Shown in pieces: positions 1-7,300 of a stretch of 9,337 nucleotides of DNA (position 1 is the stretch's first letter; the number at the start of each line of letters is the position of its first letter). This stretch comes from Paucimonas sp. (GTDB lineage: Bacteria > Pseudomonadota > Gammaproteobacteria > Burkholderiales > Burkholderiaceae_D), in assembly GCA_029266815.1 (NCBI GenBank), contig JAQSWC010000087.1, forward strand, positions 1 to 9,337. Reading direction: 5' to 3'. A program made the position numbers and the translations under genes. Below the pieces are notes generated by a model. The model saw only the letters and a program-made list of their open reading frames with translations, made no database searches and was not told the origin of the DNA.

Positions 1-453
1 TCCCTTGCCGCCGGTAGCGTCAATATAGCGGCTGATGAAGCGCGCCTGTGCGGGCAGCGGCTCACCAAGGGCGCTGCTGTTTTTCACGCGGCGGTTGACC
101 TGGCGGAACGAGCCGTCGCTGAAGCTCACGTAGGCTGCGTATATTGCCTCGTTTTGCGCCACTATCTCGTACAGATAATCGGCTGAATAGCTCTTGCGGA
201 AATAGTCCGGCTGGTCCCTCATCAGCGTAGCCGCCGTGCGCACGGTAGTAAGCATCGGATTGAACAGCCTGGTGGTGGCGTCAACCGTATCCGACACGGC
301 GCTGCGTATGAACTGTTCCGTATACTTTTCGCTCAAGGCCATGTTGGCCCTGTAGTTCACCACAACGAAGGTTACAAGGACAGGCAACGTGAGCAGCACG
401 AAGATCAGGCTGATGGTGACGTGCAGCTTGATGACCGGCTTCTGGAATCTCAT
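1..453 (-). CDS. Membrane-anchored sensor protein, N-terminal part (probable Cache domain), cut by window edge
   Basis: The reading frame is open from an ATG at 453-451 to the left edge (151 codons, no stop in the window), so only the N-terminus is visible. Residues 1-9 are short and basic. Residues about 10-32 form one strong hydrophobic segment (ISLIFVLLTLPVLVTFVVV), a signal anchor. The following part, with 'DTVDATTRLFNPMLTTVRTAA', 'YLYEIVAQNEAIYAAYVSF' and 'DGSFRQVNRR', looks like the helix-then-strand start of a periplasmic double-Cache ligand-sensing domain (inference from pattern). The output domain is off the window; adenylate/guanylate cyclase, GGDEF, histidine kinase or chemoreceptor are all possible. 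An in-frame TGA 21 bases upstream limits the start to this ATG. The Shine-Dalgarno is weak (only an A-rich stretch, gaataag). The gene lies downstream of the diguanylate cyclase on the same strand, with a 300-base gap, so it is probably transcribed separately. Confidence 0.8.
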   Translation of the reverse strand, partial: MRFQKPVIKLHVTISLIFVLLTLPVLVTFVVVNYRANMALSEKYTEQFIRSAVSDTVDATTRLFNPMLTTVRTAATLMRDQPDYFRKSYSADYLYEIVAQNEAIYAAYVSFSDGSFRQVNRRVKNSSALGEPLPAQARFISRYIDATGGKG

Positions 454-550
454 CTTATTCGGTGGTGGGTTTCATCGGCAGGAAGGCCGGTTTCGGCTGA
501 TATACAGGCAGACGTGGCTAGCCTGTTTCGAATTGCCAGGAGCGCTCCGA

Positions 551-578
551 TATTTACCGGTTTCCTCGACGGTGTCAA
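551..578 (-). promoter_or_regulatory. Possible sigma70-type promoter for the sensor gene
   Basis: On the minus strand a perfect -35 hexamer TTGACA (578-573) is followed after 16 bases by TAAATA (556-551), a poor -10 match with three of six consensus bases. It would start transcripts near 544 and give a leader of about 90 bases for the sensor gene that begins at 453. The -35 is convincing and the -10 is not, so this is a candidate only. The rest of the gap from 454 to 753 shows no gene I can support and no strong terminator. A small hairpin at 681-701 (TTCGCC / GGCGAA, 9-base loop) has no T-run. Confidence 0.35.
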
Positions 579-753
579 GAATTCGGTCGGTAAGCTACCA
601 AAGTTGCTAATGGCGCGTTTTTGTACTTGCGTTTTTACGCTAAATGCGGCAGTGGCACACGTCATCAAGGCGTAACGAATTTCGCCTAGGCGACAGGCGA
701 ATCTTGCGGCCCGAAGTGATCCGCCTTCTTTTAGGCATGAAGGTCATGGGGCC

Positions 754-1806
754 TCAGGCTTCTCCGTACACGACCATGCAGTTTTTGCCCTGATTCTTGG
801 CGCGGTAAAGTGCACGATCGGCAGCGCCGATCAGGTGCGCAATCGCGGTATCGTTGTCCGGCACCTGCGAAGCGACGCCAATGCTGATCGTGACATGTGA
901 TGCCACATCCGAGTAGGCATGCTCGATGCAGAGCTTTTCCACTTCTTCTCGCATAGTTGCGGCTACATTGCGTGCGCCAAATGTGTTGGTGTCGGGTAGC
1001 ACAGCCATGAACTCCTCGCCGCCATAGCGTGCCAACAGGTCGTTGGGACGGCCGAGAAGCCGGGAGAGCGACTGTGCAATCCTGACAAGACATTCGTCAC
1101 CTTTCTGGTGACCGTAGTTGTCGTTGTATTTTTTGAAGCAATCTACGTCGAGCATGATTAGGGCCAGCGGGGATTTTGTGCGCCGCGCGCGGCGGAATTC
1201 ATGCTCGATATGCGTATCGAACCGGCGTCGATTGGCGATGCCGGTCAAGCCATCGGAAAAGCTTTGCCACTGTAGTTGGGTTGCCTGTTCATGCAGTGCT
1301 TGTTCGCGGGCTTCCGTCTCGCTGATGTCGGCGATTTCGATAAGGCAGTGAGAAGCGTGTCCCTGAACAGGCAGCAGGCTGACCTTGACGGATTGAGGTA
1401 TTCGTTCGTCACGGTCGCGGTCGGCGGCCGCTCGGTAGAGTGGAAACGGTGTTTTGCTCGAAATGGGCGTGTGATCGAAGAGAAGATTGCCTGTCAGCGT
1501 TTTTTCTATGACGCCGAGAGCCCGTCCGCTCATACTGTCACCGAAAACTTCGGTCAACGTCTTTCCTATGACGCTCGCAGCAGGCGAGCGGGAATAGGTT
1601 TCCATCCAGCGGTTCCAGATCACAATCCGTCGGGATGGATCGAGCACGACCACGCCAAGCCCGACCGTTTGCAAAATTCCGGCGGCGAGGTCGAGCTGTT
1701 GCGGTGGCGGGTAGTCAGCTGGGAACACGATGGGTCCAGGGCGAAAGCGGCATTCCGGGTGGGCAGCGTGAAGTCGAGGAACGGCCTCCGGAAAGTGATA
1801 TCGCAA
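754..1806 (-). CDS. PAS-GGDEF diguanylate cyclase
   Basis: This protein should make cyclic di-GMP from two GTP, setting a biofilm/motility signal in the cytoplasm. Residues about 38-165 form a PAS-like sensor domain ('GVVVLDPSRRIVIWNRWME'), followed by a short helical linker ('SETEAREQALHEQATQLQW') and a GGDEF domain from about 180 to 348. The catalytic signature is intact: DGLTGIANRRRFD at 185-197, metal-binding LDVDCFKKYND at 219-229, GGEEF at 262-266, and ALYRAKNQGKN at 332-342. An RxxD product-inhibition site (RPND, 253-256) sits five residues before GGEEF, so feedback inhibition is expected. No transmembrane segment or EAL domain is seen. The start is uncertain: the first usable codon is a TTG at 1806, and the first 30 or so residues look poorly conserved. 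A GTG at 1728 (residue 27) is a plausible alternative; neither has a good Shine-Dalgarno. The gene is divergent from rpiA, with a 97-base gap. Confidence 0.93.
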   Translation of the reverse strand: MRYHFPEAVPRLHAAHPECRFRPGPIVFPADYPPPQQLDLAAGILQTVGLGVVVLDPSRRIVIWNRWMETYSRSPAASVIGKTLTEVFGDSMSGRALGVIEKTLTGNLLFDHTPISSKTPFPLYRAAADRDRDERIPQSVKVSLLPVQGHASHCLIEIADISETEAREQALHEQATQLQWQSFSDGLTGIANRRRFDTHIEHEFRRARRTKSPLALIMLDVDCFKKYNDNYGHQKGDECLVRIAQSLSRLLGRPNDLLARYGGEEFMAVLPDTNTFGARNVAATMREEVEKLCIEHAYSDVASHVTISIGVASQVPDNDTAIAHLIGAADRALYRAKNQGKNCMVVYGEA

Positions 1807-1903
1807 GTCTACAGCGGTTTGCGACCGAATTTCACAAAAGAAACAGAAAATTACGCCTTACAATAGCGGCAATTTTAAAGCCCCTTCTTTTGCTTCCATA
1901 TCC

Positions 1904-2424
1904 ATGACCCAAGACGAACTCAAGCAAGCGGTGGCCCGCGCCGCCGTCGACTATGTGCCGGAAGGCGAAATCATCGGTGTCGGCACCGGTTCCACCGCGA
2001 ATTTTTTCATTGACGAACTTGCAAAGATGCGCGGAAAAATCAAAGGCACTGTCGCTTCTTCAGAAGCGACAGCCGCACGGCTCCGTGCACATGGGATACC
2101 AGTGTTTGATCTGAATGAAGTTGAATCCATGCCCATATACATCGACGGCGCCGACGAAATCACGCGGCAGGGCTCAATGATCAAGGGCGGTGGAGCGGCG
2201 CTGACGCGGGAAAAAGTTGTCGCTTCGGCAGCGAAACGATTCATCTGCATTGCAGATGGGTCGAAACTGGTGGACACGTTAGGCAGATTCCCCCTGCCGG
2301 TGGAAGTCATTCCGATGAAATCAACCATATTCCGGGGGTTGTCACAGTGGGTTTGTTTGCACTGCAGGGCGCGGATGTAGCCCTGCTCGGCACAGCCGAA
2401 GGTGTCAGAACCCTGTCGTTCTGA
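1904..2424 (+). pseudogene. rpiA: Ribose-5-phosphate isomerase A, broken by an internal frame-disrupting deletion
   Basis: Intact RpiA interconverts ribose-5-phosphate and ribulose-5-phosphate in the non-oxidative pentose phosphate pathway. The start is clear (MTQDELKQAV, as in E. coli), although no good Shine-Dalgarno precedes it. Residues 1-138 are normal and number exactly as in E. coli: GVGTGST 25-31, DGADE 81-85, KGGGAALTREK 94-104 (K94, E103) and K121. After VEVIPM (M138, base 2317) the frame continues for 20 unrelated residues and stops at 2378-2380, giving a 158-residue product instead of about 219. The true C-terminus is present in the +1 frame from about 2317 to a TGA at 2422-2424: EINHIPGVVTVG, then GADVALLGTAEGVRTLSF. 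Codons for about 46 residues (E. coli 139-184) are gone, about 139 bases if family length held, most of the small domain. Function is very unlikely. An assembly error is an alternative. Confidence 0.9.
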
Positions 2425-2434
2425 ACGTTTTTTT
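2405..2434 (+). terminator. Probable rho-independent terminator of rpiA
   Basis: TCAGAAC (2405-2411) pairs with GTTCTGA (2418-2424) around a 6-base loop, giving a 7-base-pair stem. Three bases later comes a run of seven T (2428-2434). The stem overlaps the original last codons and TGA of rpiA. It has only three G-C pairs, so strength is moderate. It lies just before the convergent end of yggX (stop at 2438-2440). Its survival suggests that the rpiA lesion is confined to the internal deletion. Confidence 0.55.
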
Positions 2435-2437
2435 CAG

Positions 2438-2710
2438 TTATTCTGCAGGCGGCACGTAGCCTGAAGCGGCATCGGCGCCTTCGCCGAAGAAATGCTTTTC
2501 CATTTGCGCGGCGAGGTACTTTCGCGCGCGCGAGTCGGCCAGGTTCAGGCGGTTTTCATTTACCAACATGGTCTGGTGCTTGAGCCATTGCGCCCACGCT
2601 TCCTTCGAGACGTTTTCATAGATGCGCTTGCCGAGTTCGCCTGGGTAAGGTGCGAAGTCGAGTCCCTCCGCTTCCTTGTTGAGCTTGATGCAATGAATCA
2701 TGCGGGCCAT
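2438..2710 (-). CDS. yggX: Fe(2+)-trafficking / oxidative-damage protection protein YggX
   Basis: This is a small cytoplasmic protein of 90 residues, the usual length of the family. YggX proteins help protect Fe-S clusters from oxidative damage and are proposed to take part in iron handling; in E. coli the gene is in the SoxRS regulon and lies next to mutY. The family features are visible: MARMIHCIKL with the conserved Cys7, then EAEGLDF, PYPGELGKRIYENVSKEAW, and QTMLVNENRLN, ending in GYVPPAE. The start is an ATG at 2710-2708 with a good Shine-Dalgarno (GGAGAA) seven bases upstream. It lies downstream of argA on the same strand, but a candidate MITE separates the two. Without that insert the genes would be about 50 bases apart, so they may once have been cotranscribed. 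It converges with the broken rpiA. Confidence 0.96.
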   Translation of the reverse strand: MARMIHCIKLNKEAEGLDFAPYPGELGKRIYENVSKEAWAQWLKHQTMLVNENRLNLADSRARKYLAAQMEKHFFGEGADAASGYVPPAE

Positions 2711-2764
2711 GTGTTTCTCCGAAATCGAAAAAGGTTGAATGCCAGAGTGTAAGCGGGCAGCGAG

Positions 2765-2794
2765 TAGAGCCTGTTATGGACTTGTACAGGGGTC
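2765..2794. repeat. Left terminal inverted repeat of the MITE-like element
   Basis: This 30-base arm starts TAGAGCCTG and ends GGGGTC. It matches the reverse complement of 3006-3035 except for one base (T at 2774 against C in the other arm's complement). It lies 54 bases upstream of the yggX start codon, on the yggX side. Confidence 0.85.
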
Positions 2795-3005
2795 GCGCAG
2801 ACCCGGAAAGCGGGTGAATGCAAGGCGCGGCGACGCGTCGTAGCGGGGCTACGGCAAGGAGCCGAAACACCGCAGTCGCCCGCTTTCCGGGACTGCCCGA
2901 AGGGTTCGGACAAGAAAGGCGCATCGCGGCGTTGCGACGCTTGCGCAGACACCCAGTCTGAGCGGCGCGCCGCGTCTTGCGCTGCCTCCTTTCTCGTCTG
3001 AACGT

Positions 3006-3035
3006 GACCCCTGTACAAGTCCATAGCAGGCTCTA
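3006..3035. repeat. Right terminal inverted repeat of the MITE-like element, containing the argA stop codon
   Basis: This arm starts GACCCCTG and ends CAGGCTCTA, mirroring 2765-2794 with one mismatch. Its last three bases (3033-3035), read on the minus strand, are the TAG stop of argA. Confidence 0.85.
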
Positions 3036-4343
3036 AAGATTCTTGATGAATACCGCGGACTTGCGCTGCCAGTTGTACATGTGCTGGCGGTCCTTCGGCA
3101 GATCGTCCACCGTGGCGGCGTAGAAGCCTCGCTTGAGGAACCAGTGCGCCGTGCGGGTGGTGAGCACGAAAAGTTTCTTGAACCCGGCGCGGCGGGCGCG
3201 GTCTTCCATGTGCTTGAGCAGGCGCTCACCATCGCCCTGACCTTGAGAATCGGGGCTGACCGTAAGGCACGCCATTTCGGCCATTCGCTCTTCCGGGAAG
3301 GGGTAGAGCGCCGCGCAGCCGAAGATGACGCCGTCGTGCTCGATTACCGAGAAGTGATCCACTTCGCGCTCGATCAGTTCTCGTCCGCGTTTGACCAGCG
3401 TGCCATTGGCCTCGAGCGGCTCAATCAGTTGCAGGATACCGCCGACGTCGTCGATGGTCGCTTCGCGCAGGCTTTCCAGGTTGACGTGCGAAATCATGGT
3501 GCCGACGCCGTCGTGCGTAAACAGCTCGAGCAGGGCGGAGCCGTCCGTCGCGAAAGGAACGATGTGCGCGCGCGGAACGCCTTCATTGCAGGCGCGTACC
3601 GCATGTTGCAGGTAGAAGGCCGAATCGGGCGGCAGGAAGCCCGCCTGCAGCACGGCATTTGCCTGGTGTGAGGATAGTTCGCGTATTTCGGTGCCCGATT
3701 CGTCCGTCATCATCGGGGTCTCCGTGATGAAAATCAGCTTGTCGGCGCGCAATGCTACGGCGGCGGACAGGGCAACGTCTTCCATCGCCAGGTTGAATAC
3801 TTCGCCGGTGGGCGAGAAGCCCAGCGGCCCCAGCAATACCAGTCCGCCGGTGTTGAGGATCGGGTGGATGGTCTCCCAAGCCACCTTGCGTACCACGCCG
3901 GTGAATTCAAGGTCGATGCCATCGATCGTACCGATCGGGCGAGCGGTGACAAAGTTGCCGGAAATGATGCGGATGGCGGCATGCGCCATCGGCGTGTTCG
4001 GCAATCCCTGGCTGAAGGCGGCTTCAATATCCAGTCGCAATTCGCCCGCTGCTTCCTTCGCGCACTCCATCGCTGCCGCGTCGGTGATGCGCAAACCGTT
4101 ATGAAAACGTGCTTCGATGCTGCGCAACGCGAGCTGCTCTTCAACCTGCGGACGCGAGCCATGCACCAGCACCACCTTGATGCCGAGCGCGTGCAACAGC
4201 GACAGGTCGTGCGCCAGTACCGGCAGCGCTCCGGCCTTCACCAGCTCGCCGGGAAAAGCCACCACGAAGGTCTTGCCGCGGAAGGCGTGGATATACGGCG
4301 CGACCGAGCGCAGCCATTCGACGAATTGGACGAGGTTTTCCAT
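3033..4343 (-). CDS. argA: Amino-acid N-acetyltransferase (N-acetylglutamate synthase)
   Basis: This enzyme transfers acetyl from acetyl-CoA to glutamate, the first step of the linear arginine pathway, in the cytoplasm. From the ATG at 4343-4341 the protein has 436 residues, close to E. coli ArgA (443). Residues about 10-285 form the amino-acid-kinase-like domain ('HAFRGKTFVVAFPGELV', HGSRPQ at 61-66, 'RIISGNFVTARPIG', LLGPLGFSPTGEVFNL), which in this family binds the arginine inhibitor. Residues about 292-436 form the GNAT domain: REATIDDVGGILQLIEPLE, AALYPFPEERMAEMACL, an acetyl-CoA loop QGQGDG (367-372), LFVLTTRTAHWF, and the end MYNWQRKSAVFIKNL. The frame stays open upstream to 4547, but that part overlaps hrpA and lacks family similarity. 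An ATG three codons earlier (4352) is also possible. No clear Shine-Dalgarno is seen. Arginine feedback is expected from the family. The stop codon lies in the end repeat of the MITE-like element. Confidence 0.95.
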   Translation of the reverse strand: MENLVQFVEWLRSVAPYIHAFRGKTFVVAFPGELVKAGALPVLAHDLSLLHALGIKVVLVHGSRPQVEEQLALRSIEARFHNGLRITDAAAMECAKEAAGELRLDIEAAFSQGLPNTPMAHAAIRIISGNFVTARPIGTIDGIDLEFTGVVRKVAWETIHPILNTGGLVLLGPLGFSPTGEVFNLAMEDVALSAAVALRADKLIFITETPMMTDESGTEIRELSSHQANAVLQAGFLPPDSAFYLQHAVRACNEGVPRAHIVPFATDGSALLELFTHDGVGTMISHVNLESLREATIDDVGGILQLIEPLEANGTLVKRGRELIEREVDHFSVIEHDGVIFGCAALYPFPEERMAEMACLTVSPDSQGQGDGERLLKHMEDRARRAGFKKLFVLTTRTAHWFLKRGFYAATVDDLPKDRQHMYNWQRKSAVFIKNL

Positions 4344-4349
4344 TCGCCG

Positions 4350-4373
4350 CATTATAATGGCCGGGACATGTCC
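4350..4373. promoter_or_regulatory. Shared divergent start region of argA and hrpA with back-to-back TATAAT
   Basis: The 10-base palindrome CATTATAATG (4350-4359) presents a perfect -10 hexamer TATAAT on both strands: plus 4353-4358 toward hrpA, minus 4356-4351 toward argA. If used, transcripts would begin only about 1-3 bases before each ATG (4368 for hrpA, 4343 for argA), giving leaderless messages. That would fit the weak Shine-Dalgarno sequences of both genes. No good -35 is present at 16-18 bases in either direction, so the sites are unproven. A second palindrome, GGACATGTCC (4364-4373), covers the hrpA start codon and could be an operator or chance. Confidence 0.35.
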
Positions 4374-7300
4374 GCATCTAAACATTCCGAAAAAACAACG
4401 CCCTTGCGCGCTGTTCCTCCCGGTAAGAAATCTCGTCCGCATCCGCCCAAGGCAATCGAGCGCAATCCGATTCCGGTGATCACTTATCCGGAAGAGCTGC
4501 CGGTGTCTGGAAGGCGTCACGAGATTGCCGAGGCGCTGAAATCCCACCAGGTGGTCATCATCTCGGGCGAAACCGGCTCTGGCAAGACCACGCAGTTGCC
4601 CAAGATCTGCCTAGAGCTCGGTCGCGGACAGAACGGCCTGATCGGTCATACGCAGCCGCGGCGTATTGCCGCCTCCTCTACTGCCAAGCGCATTGCACAG
4701 GAACTTGGTTCGCCGCTGGGCGAGCACGTCGGATTCAAGGTGCGCTTCACCGATACACTGTCGGCCGGTGCATCGGTGAAGCTGATGACCGACGGCATCC
4801 TGCTTGCCGAAACGCAGACCGATCCTTTGCTCAAGCAGTACGACACGATCATCATCGACGAGGCGCACGAACGCAGCCTCAATATCGACTTCCTGCTCGG
4901 CTACCTCAAGCAACTGCTGCCGAAGCGGCGCGACCTGAAAATCATCATCACCTCGGCGACGATAGATGCAGAGCGTTTCGCGCGGCATTTCGGTGGCGAG
5001 GAGCGCAAGGTGCCAGTAATTGAGGTGTCCGGCAGGTTGTATCCGGTGGAAGTGCGTTACAGGCCGATCGAGTCTGAACAGAAAAGCGAGGCGCGAGCCT
5101 CTGCAACAGCGGCACAGAAAAGCCGTGAACAGCGCGATCTAATGGATGCAGTGGTCGACGCAGTCGATGAACTTGCCCGCATCGGCCACGGTGATGTGCT
5201 GGTTTTCCTGCCCGGCGAGCGCGAGATTCGCGACGCCGCCGAAGCGCTGCGCAAGCACCATCCGCCGCATGTGGAAATCCTGCCGCTGTTCGCGCGGCTG
5301 TCGGCACAGGAACAGGAGCGAGTGTTCAAGCCGTCGAATGCTCGCCGCATTGTGCTCGCGACCAACGTCGCCGAAACTTCGTTAACGGTGCCCGGCATCC
5401 GCTACGTGGTCGACGCGGGGCTCGCGCGCGTGAAGCGCTACAGCTACCGCAACAAGGTCGAGCAACTTCAGATCGAACCGGTGGCGCAATCAGCCGCCAA
5501 CCAGCGCGCCGGCCGCTGTGGCCGCGTGGCCGCTGGTGTCTGCATCCGACTGTACGACGAGCAGGATTTCCTGCAGCGGCCCAAATTCACCGAGCCGGAA
5601 ATATTGCGCTCGTCGCTGGCGGCAGTCATCCTGCGCATGAAGTCGTTGCACTTGGCTGATGTAGAGACCTTTCCCTTTATAGAGCCACCGCAAGGCCGCG
5701 CAATAGCAGACGGCTACCAGTTGCTGCAGGAACTGGGCGCAGTCGATGACGACAACCGTCTTACGGCGATCGGCAAGCAGCTTGGCAAGCTGCCGCTCGA
5801 TCCGCGTGTGGGCCGCATGATCCTGGCGGCGAATGACAATGCCTGCCTGACCGAGATGCTGATCATCGCTTCGGCACTGTCGGTGCAGGATCCACGAGAC
5901 CGGCCGATGGAAGCGCAGGATGCGGCAGACAATGCACACAAGAAGTTTGCCGACGAAAAATCGGAATTCCTTTCGTATCTGAAGATATGGAAATGGTTCG
6001 AGGAAGCCATCGAGCACAAGAAATCGAATAAGCAATTGCAGGACAACTGCCGCGCCAATTTTCTTTCGCAGCTTCGGCTTCGTGAATGGCGCGACGTGCA
6101 TTCTCAATTGTTGACTATCGTGAAGGAGCAGGGCTGGCGGCTGAATGAAGCGCCTGCCACCTATGAGCAGCTTCATATGGCATTACTGGTCGGCCTGCTC
6201 GGCAATATCGGCTACAAGGCGGACGATGAGCCGCATTATCTGGGCGCGCGGGGCATCAAGTATTTTATTTGGCCCGGTTCATCACTCGTGAAAAAAGCCG
6301 GCAAATGGATCATGGCCGCAGAACTGGTCGACACTACGCGGCTCTATGCACGCTGCGTGGCGCAGATCCAGCCGCAGTGGCTGGAGCGCGTGGCCGGCCA
6401 CCTGCTGAAGAAATCCTGGGGTGAACCGCGCTGGGAAAAGCGCGGCGCGCAGGTTACTGCTTCCGAGCGCGCAACACTTTACGGCCTGGTGGTGTACAGC
6501 CAGCGGCGCATCAATTTCGGCCATATCAATCCGCAGGAAGCGCGCGAAGTCTTCATCCGTGAGGCACTGGTGGCGGGCGAATTCGAGACACGTGAAGCGT
6601 TCTTCGTGCATAACCAGCGCCTGATCCGCGAGATTGAGAATCTTGAACACAAGTCGCGCCGGCTCGACGTGCTGGTGGATGAAGAGCTGATTGCCGCCTT
6701 CTATGACAAGCTGATCCCGCAAAGCATCCACAACGGGCATGATTTCGACAAGTGGTACAAGGAAGCGTCGGCAAAGAACGCCAAGCTGCTTTACCTGAAC
6801 CGCGACGACCTGATGCGCCATGAGGCAGCGGGCGTGACGACCGATCTCTTCCCTAAGAAGATGACGGTGGCCGGTGCTGACCTGATGCTGACCTATCACT
6901 TCGAGCCTGGCTCGTTGCGCGACGGCGTCACGCTGACGGTGCCGTTGTATTCATTGAACCAGGTATCCATCGAACGCTGCGAATGGCTGGTGCCGGGCAT
7001 GCTGAAAGAGAAAGTGCATCTGCTGCTCAAGTCGCTGCCGCAAAAGTTGCGGCGCCATTGCGTGCCGCTGCCGGATTACGCCGCTGCCTTCTGCGACCGA
7101 ATAGAGGAAAGGCATGCATTCGGCAAGGGCAGCCTGCTCGACGCGATCATCGCTGATATTCGTGCGCAGACAACGGTGATGCTGAAGACCACCGACTTCA
7201 AGTTCGAGACACTGCCTGCGCACCACTTCATGAACTTCAAGGTCGTTGACGAGCACGGCCGGCAGTTGGAAATGGGCCGGAATCTCGGCACGTTGCAGGC

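Larger units (their letters stand above)
2765..3035. mobile_element. Candidate miniature inverted-repeat element (MITE-like), non-coding, between yggX and argA
   Basis: This 271-base stretch is bounded by inverted repeats of 30 bases (2765-2794 and 3006-3035) that match at 29 of 30 positions. Both outer ends read TA followed inward by GAGCCTG. The TA may be a target duplication of the IS630/Tc1-mariner kind, though a palindromic TA is also simply part of the repeat. No 8-9 base flanking duplication is seen. The interior has nested symmetry: CCCGGAAAGCGGG at 2802-2814 with its reverse complement at 2879-2891; a hairpin CGTAGC/GCTACG at 2839-2853; a 15-base pair matching at 13 positions (2905-2919 with 2988-3002); CAGAC/GTCTG at 2946-2960; and the palindrome GCGGCGCGCCGC at 2962-2973. 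No transposase is encoded, and short reading frames inside look like chance. Its right end overlaps the last codon of argA. A structured intergenic repeat not moved by a transposase is the alternative. Confidence 0.65.

Noticed and set aside
450..668. 72-codon minus-strand frame that would overlap the sensor start by ATGA
   Set aside because: Its first codon is TTG with no ribosome binding site, and the sequence resembles no family I know. The overlap is suggestive of coupling but can arise by chance in the gap.
421..675. 84-codon plus-strand frame overlapping the sensor gene start
   Set aside because: It lies partly antisense to the sensor gene, shows no recognizable protein pattern, and has no Shine-Dalgarno. 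Probably chance.
681..701. Hairpin TTCGCC/GGCGAA as terminator of the diguanylate cyclase
   Set aside because: The stem has six pairs with no T-run on either strand, which is not enough for an intrinsic terminator.
1831..1864. Promoter for rpiA using TTCACA (1831-1836) and TACAAT (1859-1864)
   Set aside because: The -10 is good, but the spacing of 22 bases is too long and no better -35 exists at 16-18 bases.
1276..1866. 196-codon plus-strand frame antisense to the diguanylate cyclase
   Set aside because: The minus-strand PAS-GGDEF protein explains this stretch with intact motifs. The plus frame shows none.
2616..3232. Several overlapping minus-strand frames across the MITE-like element
   Set aside because: They are Arg/Ser/Pro-rich frames created by GC-rich inverted repeats, with no domain pattern and no transposase motif.
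3864..4367. N-terminal extension of hrpA by 168 residues
   Set aside because: It is antisense to the conserved kinase-like domain of argA. Starting at 4368 gives 1300 residues, the family length.
4344..4547. N-terminal extension of argA by 68 residues
   Set aside because: The extension is antisense to the conserved start of hrpA and has no ArgA similarity. ArgA homologs begin at about MENLVQFVEWLR.
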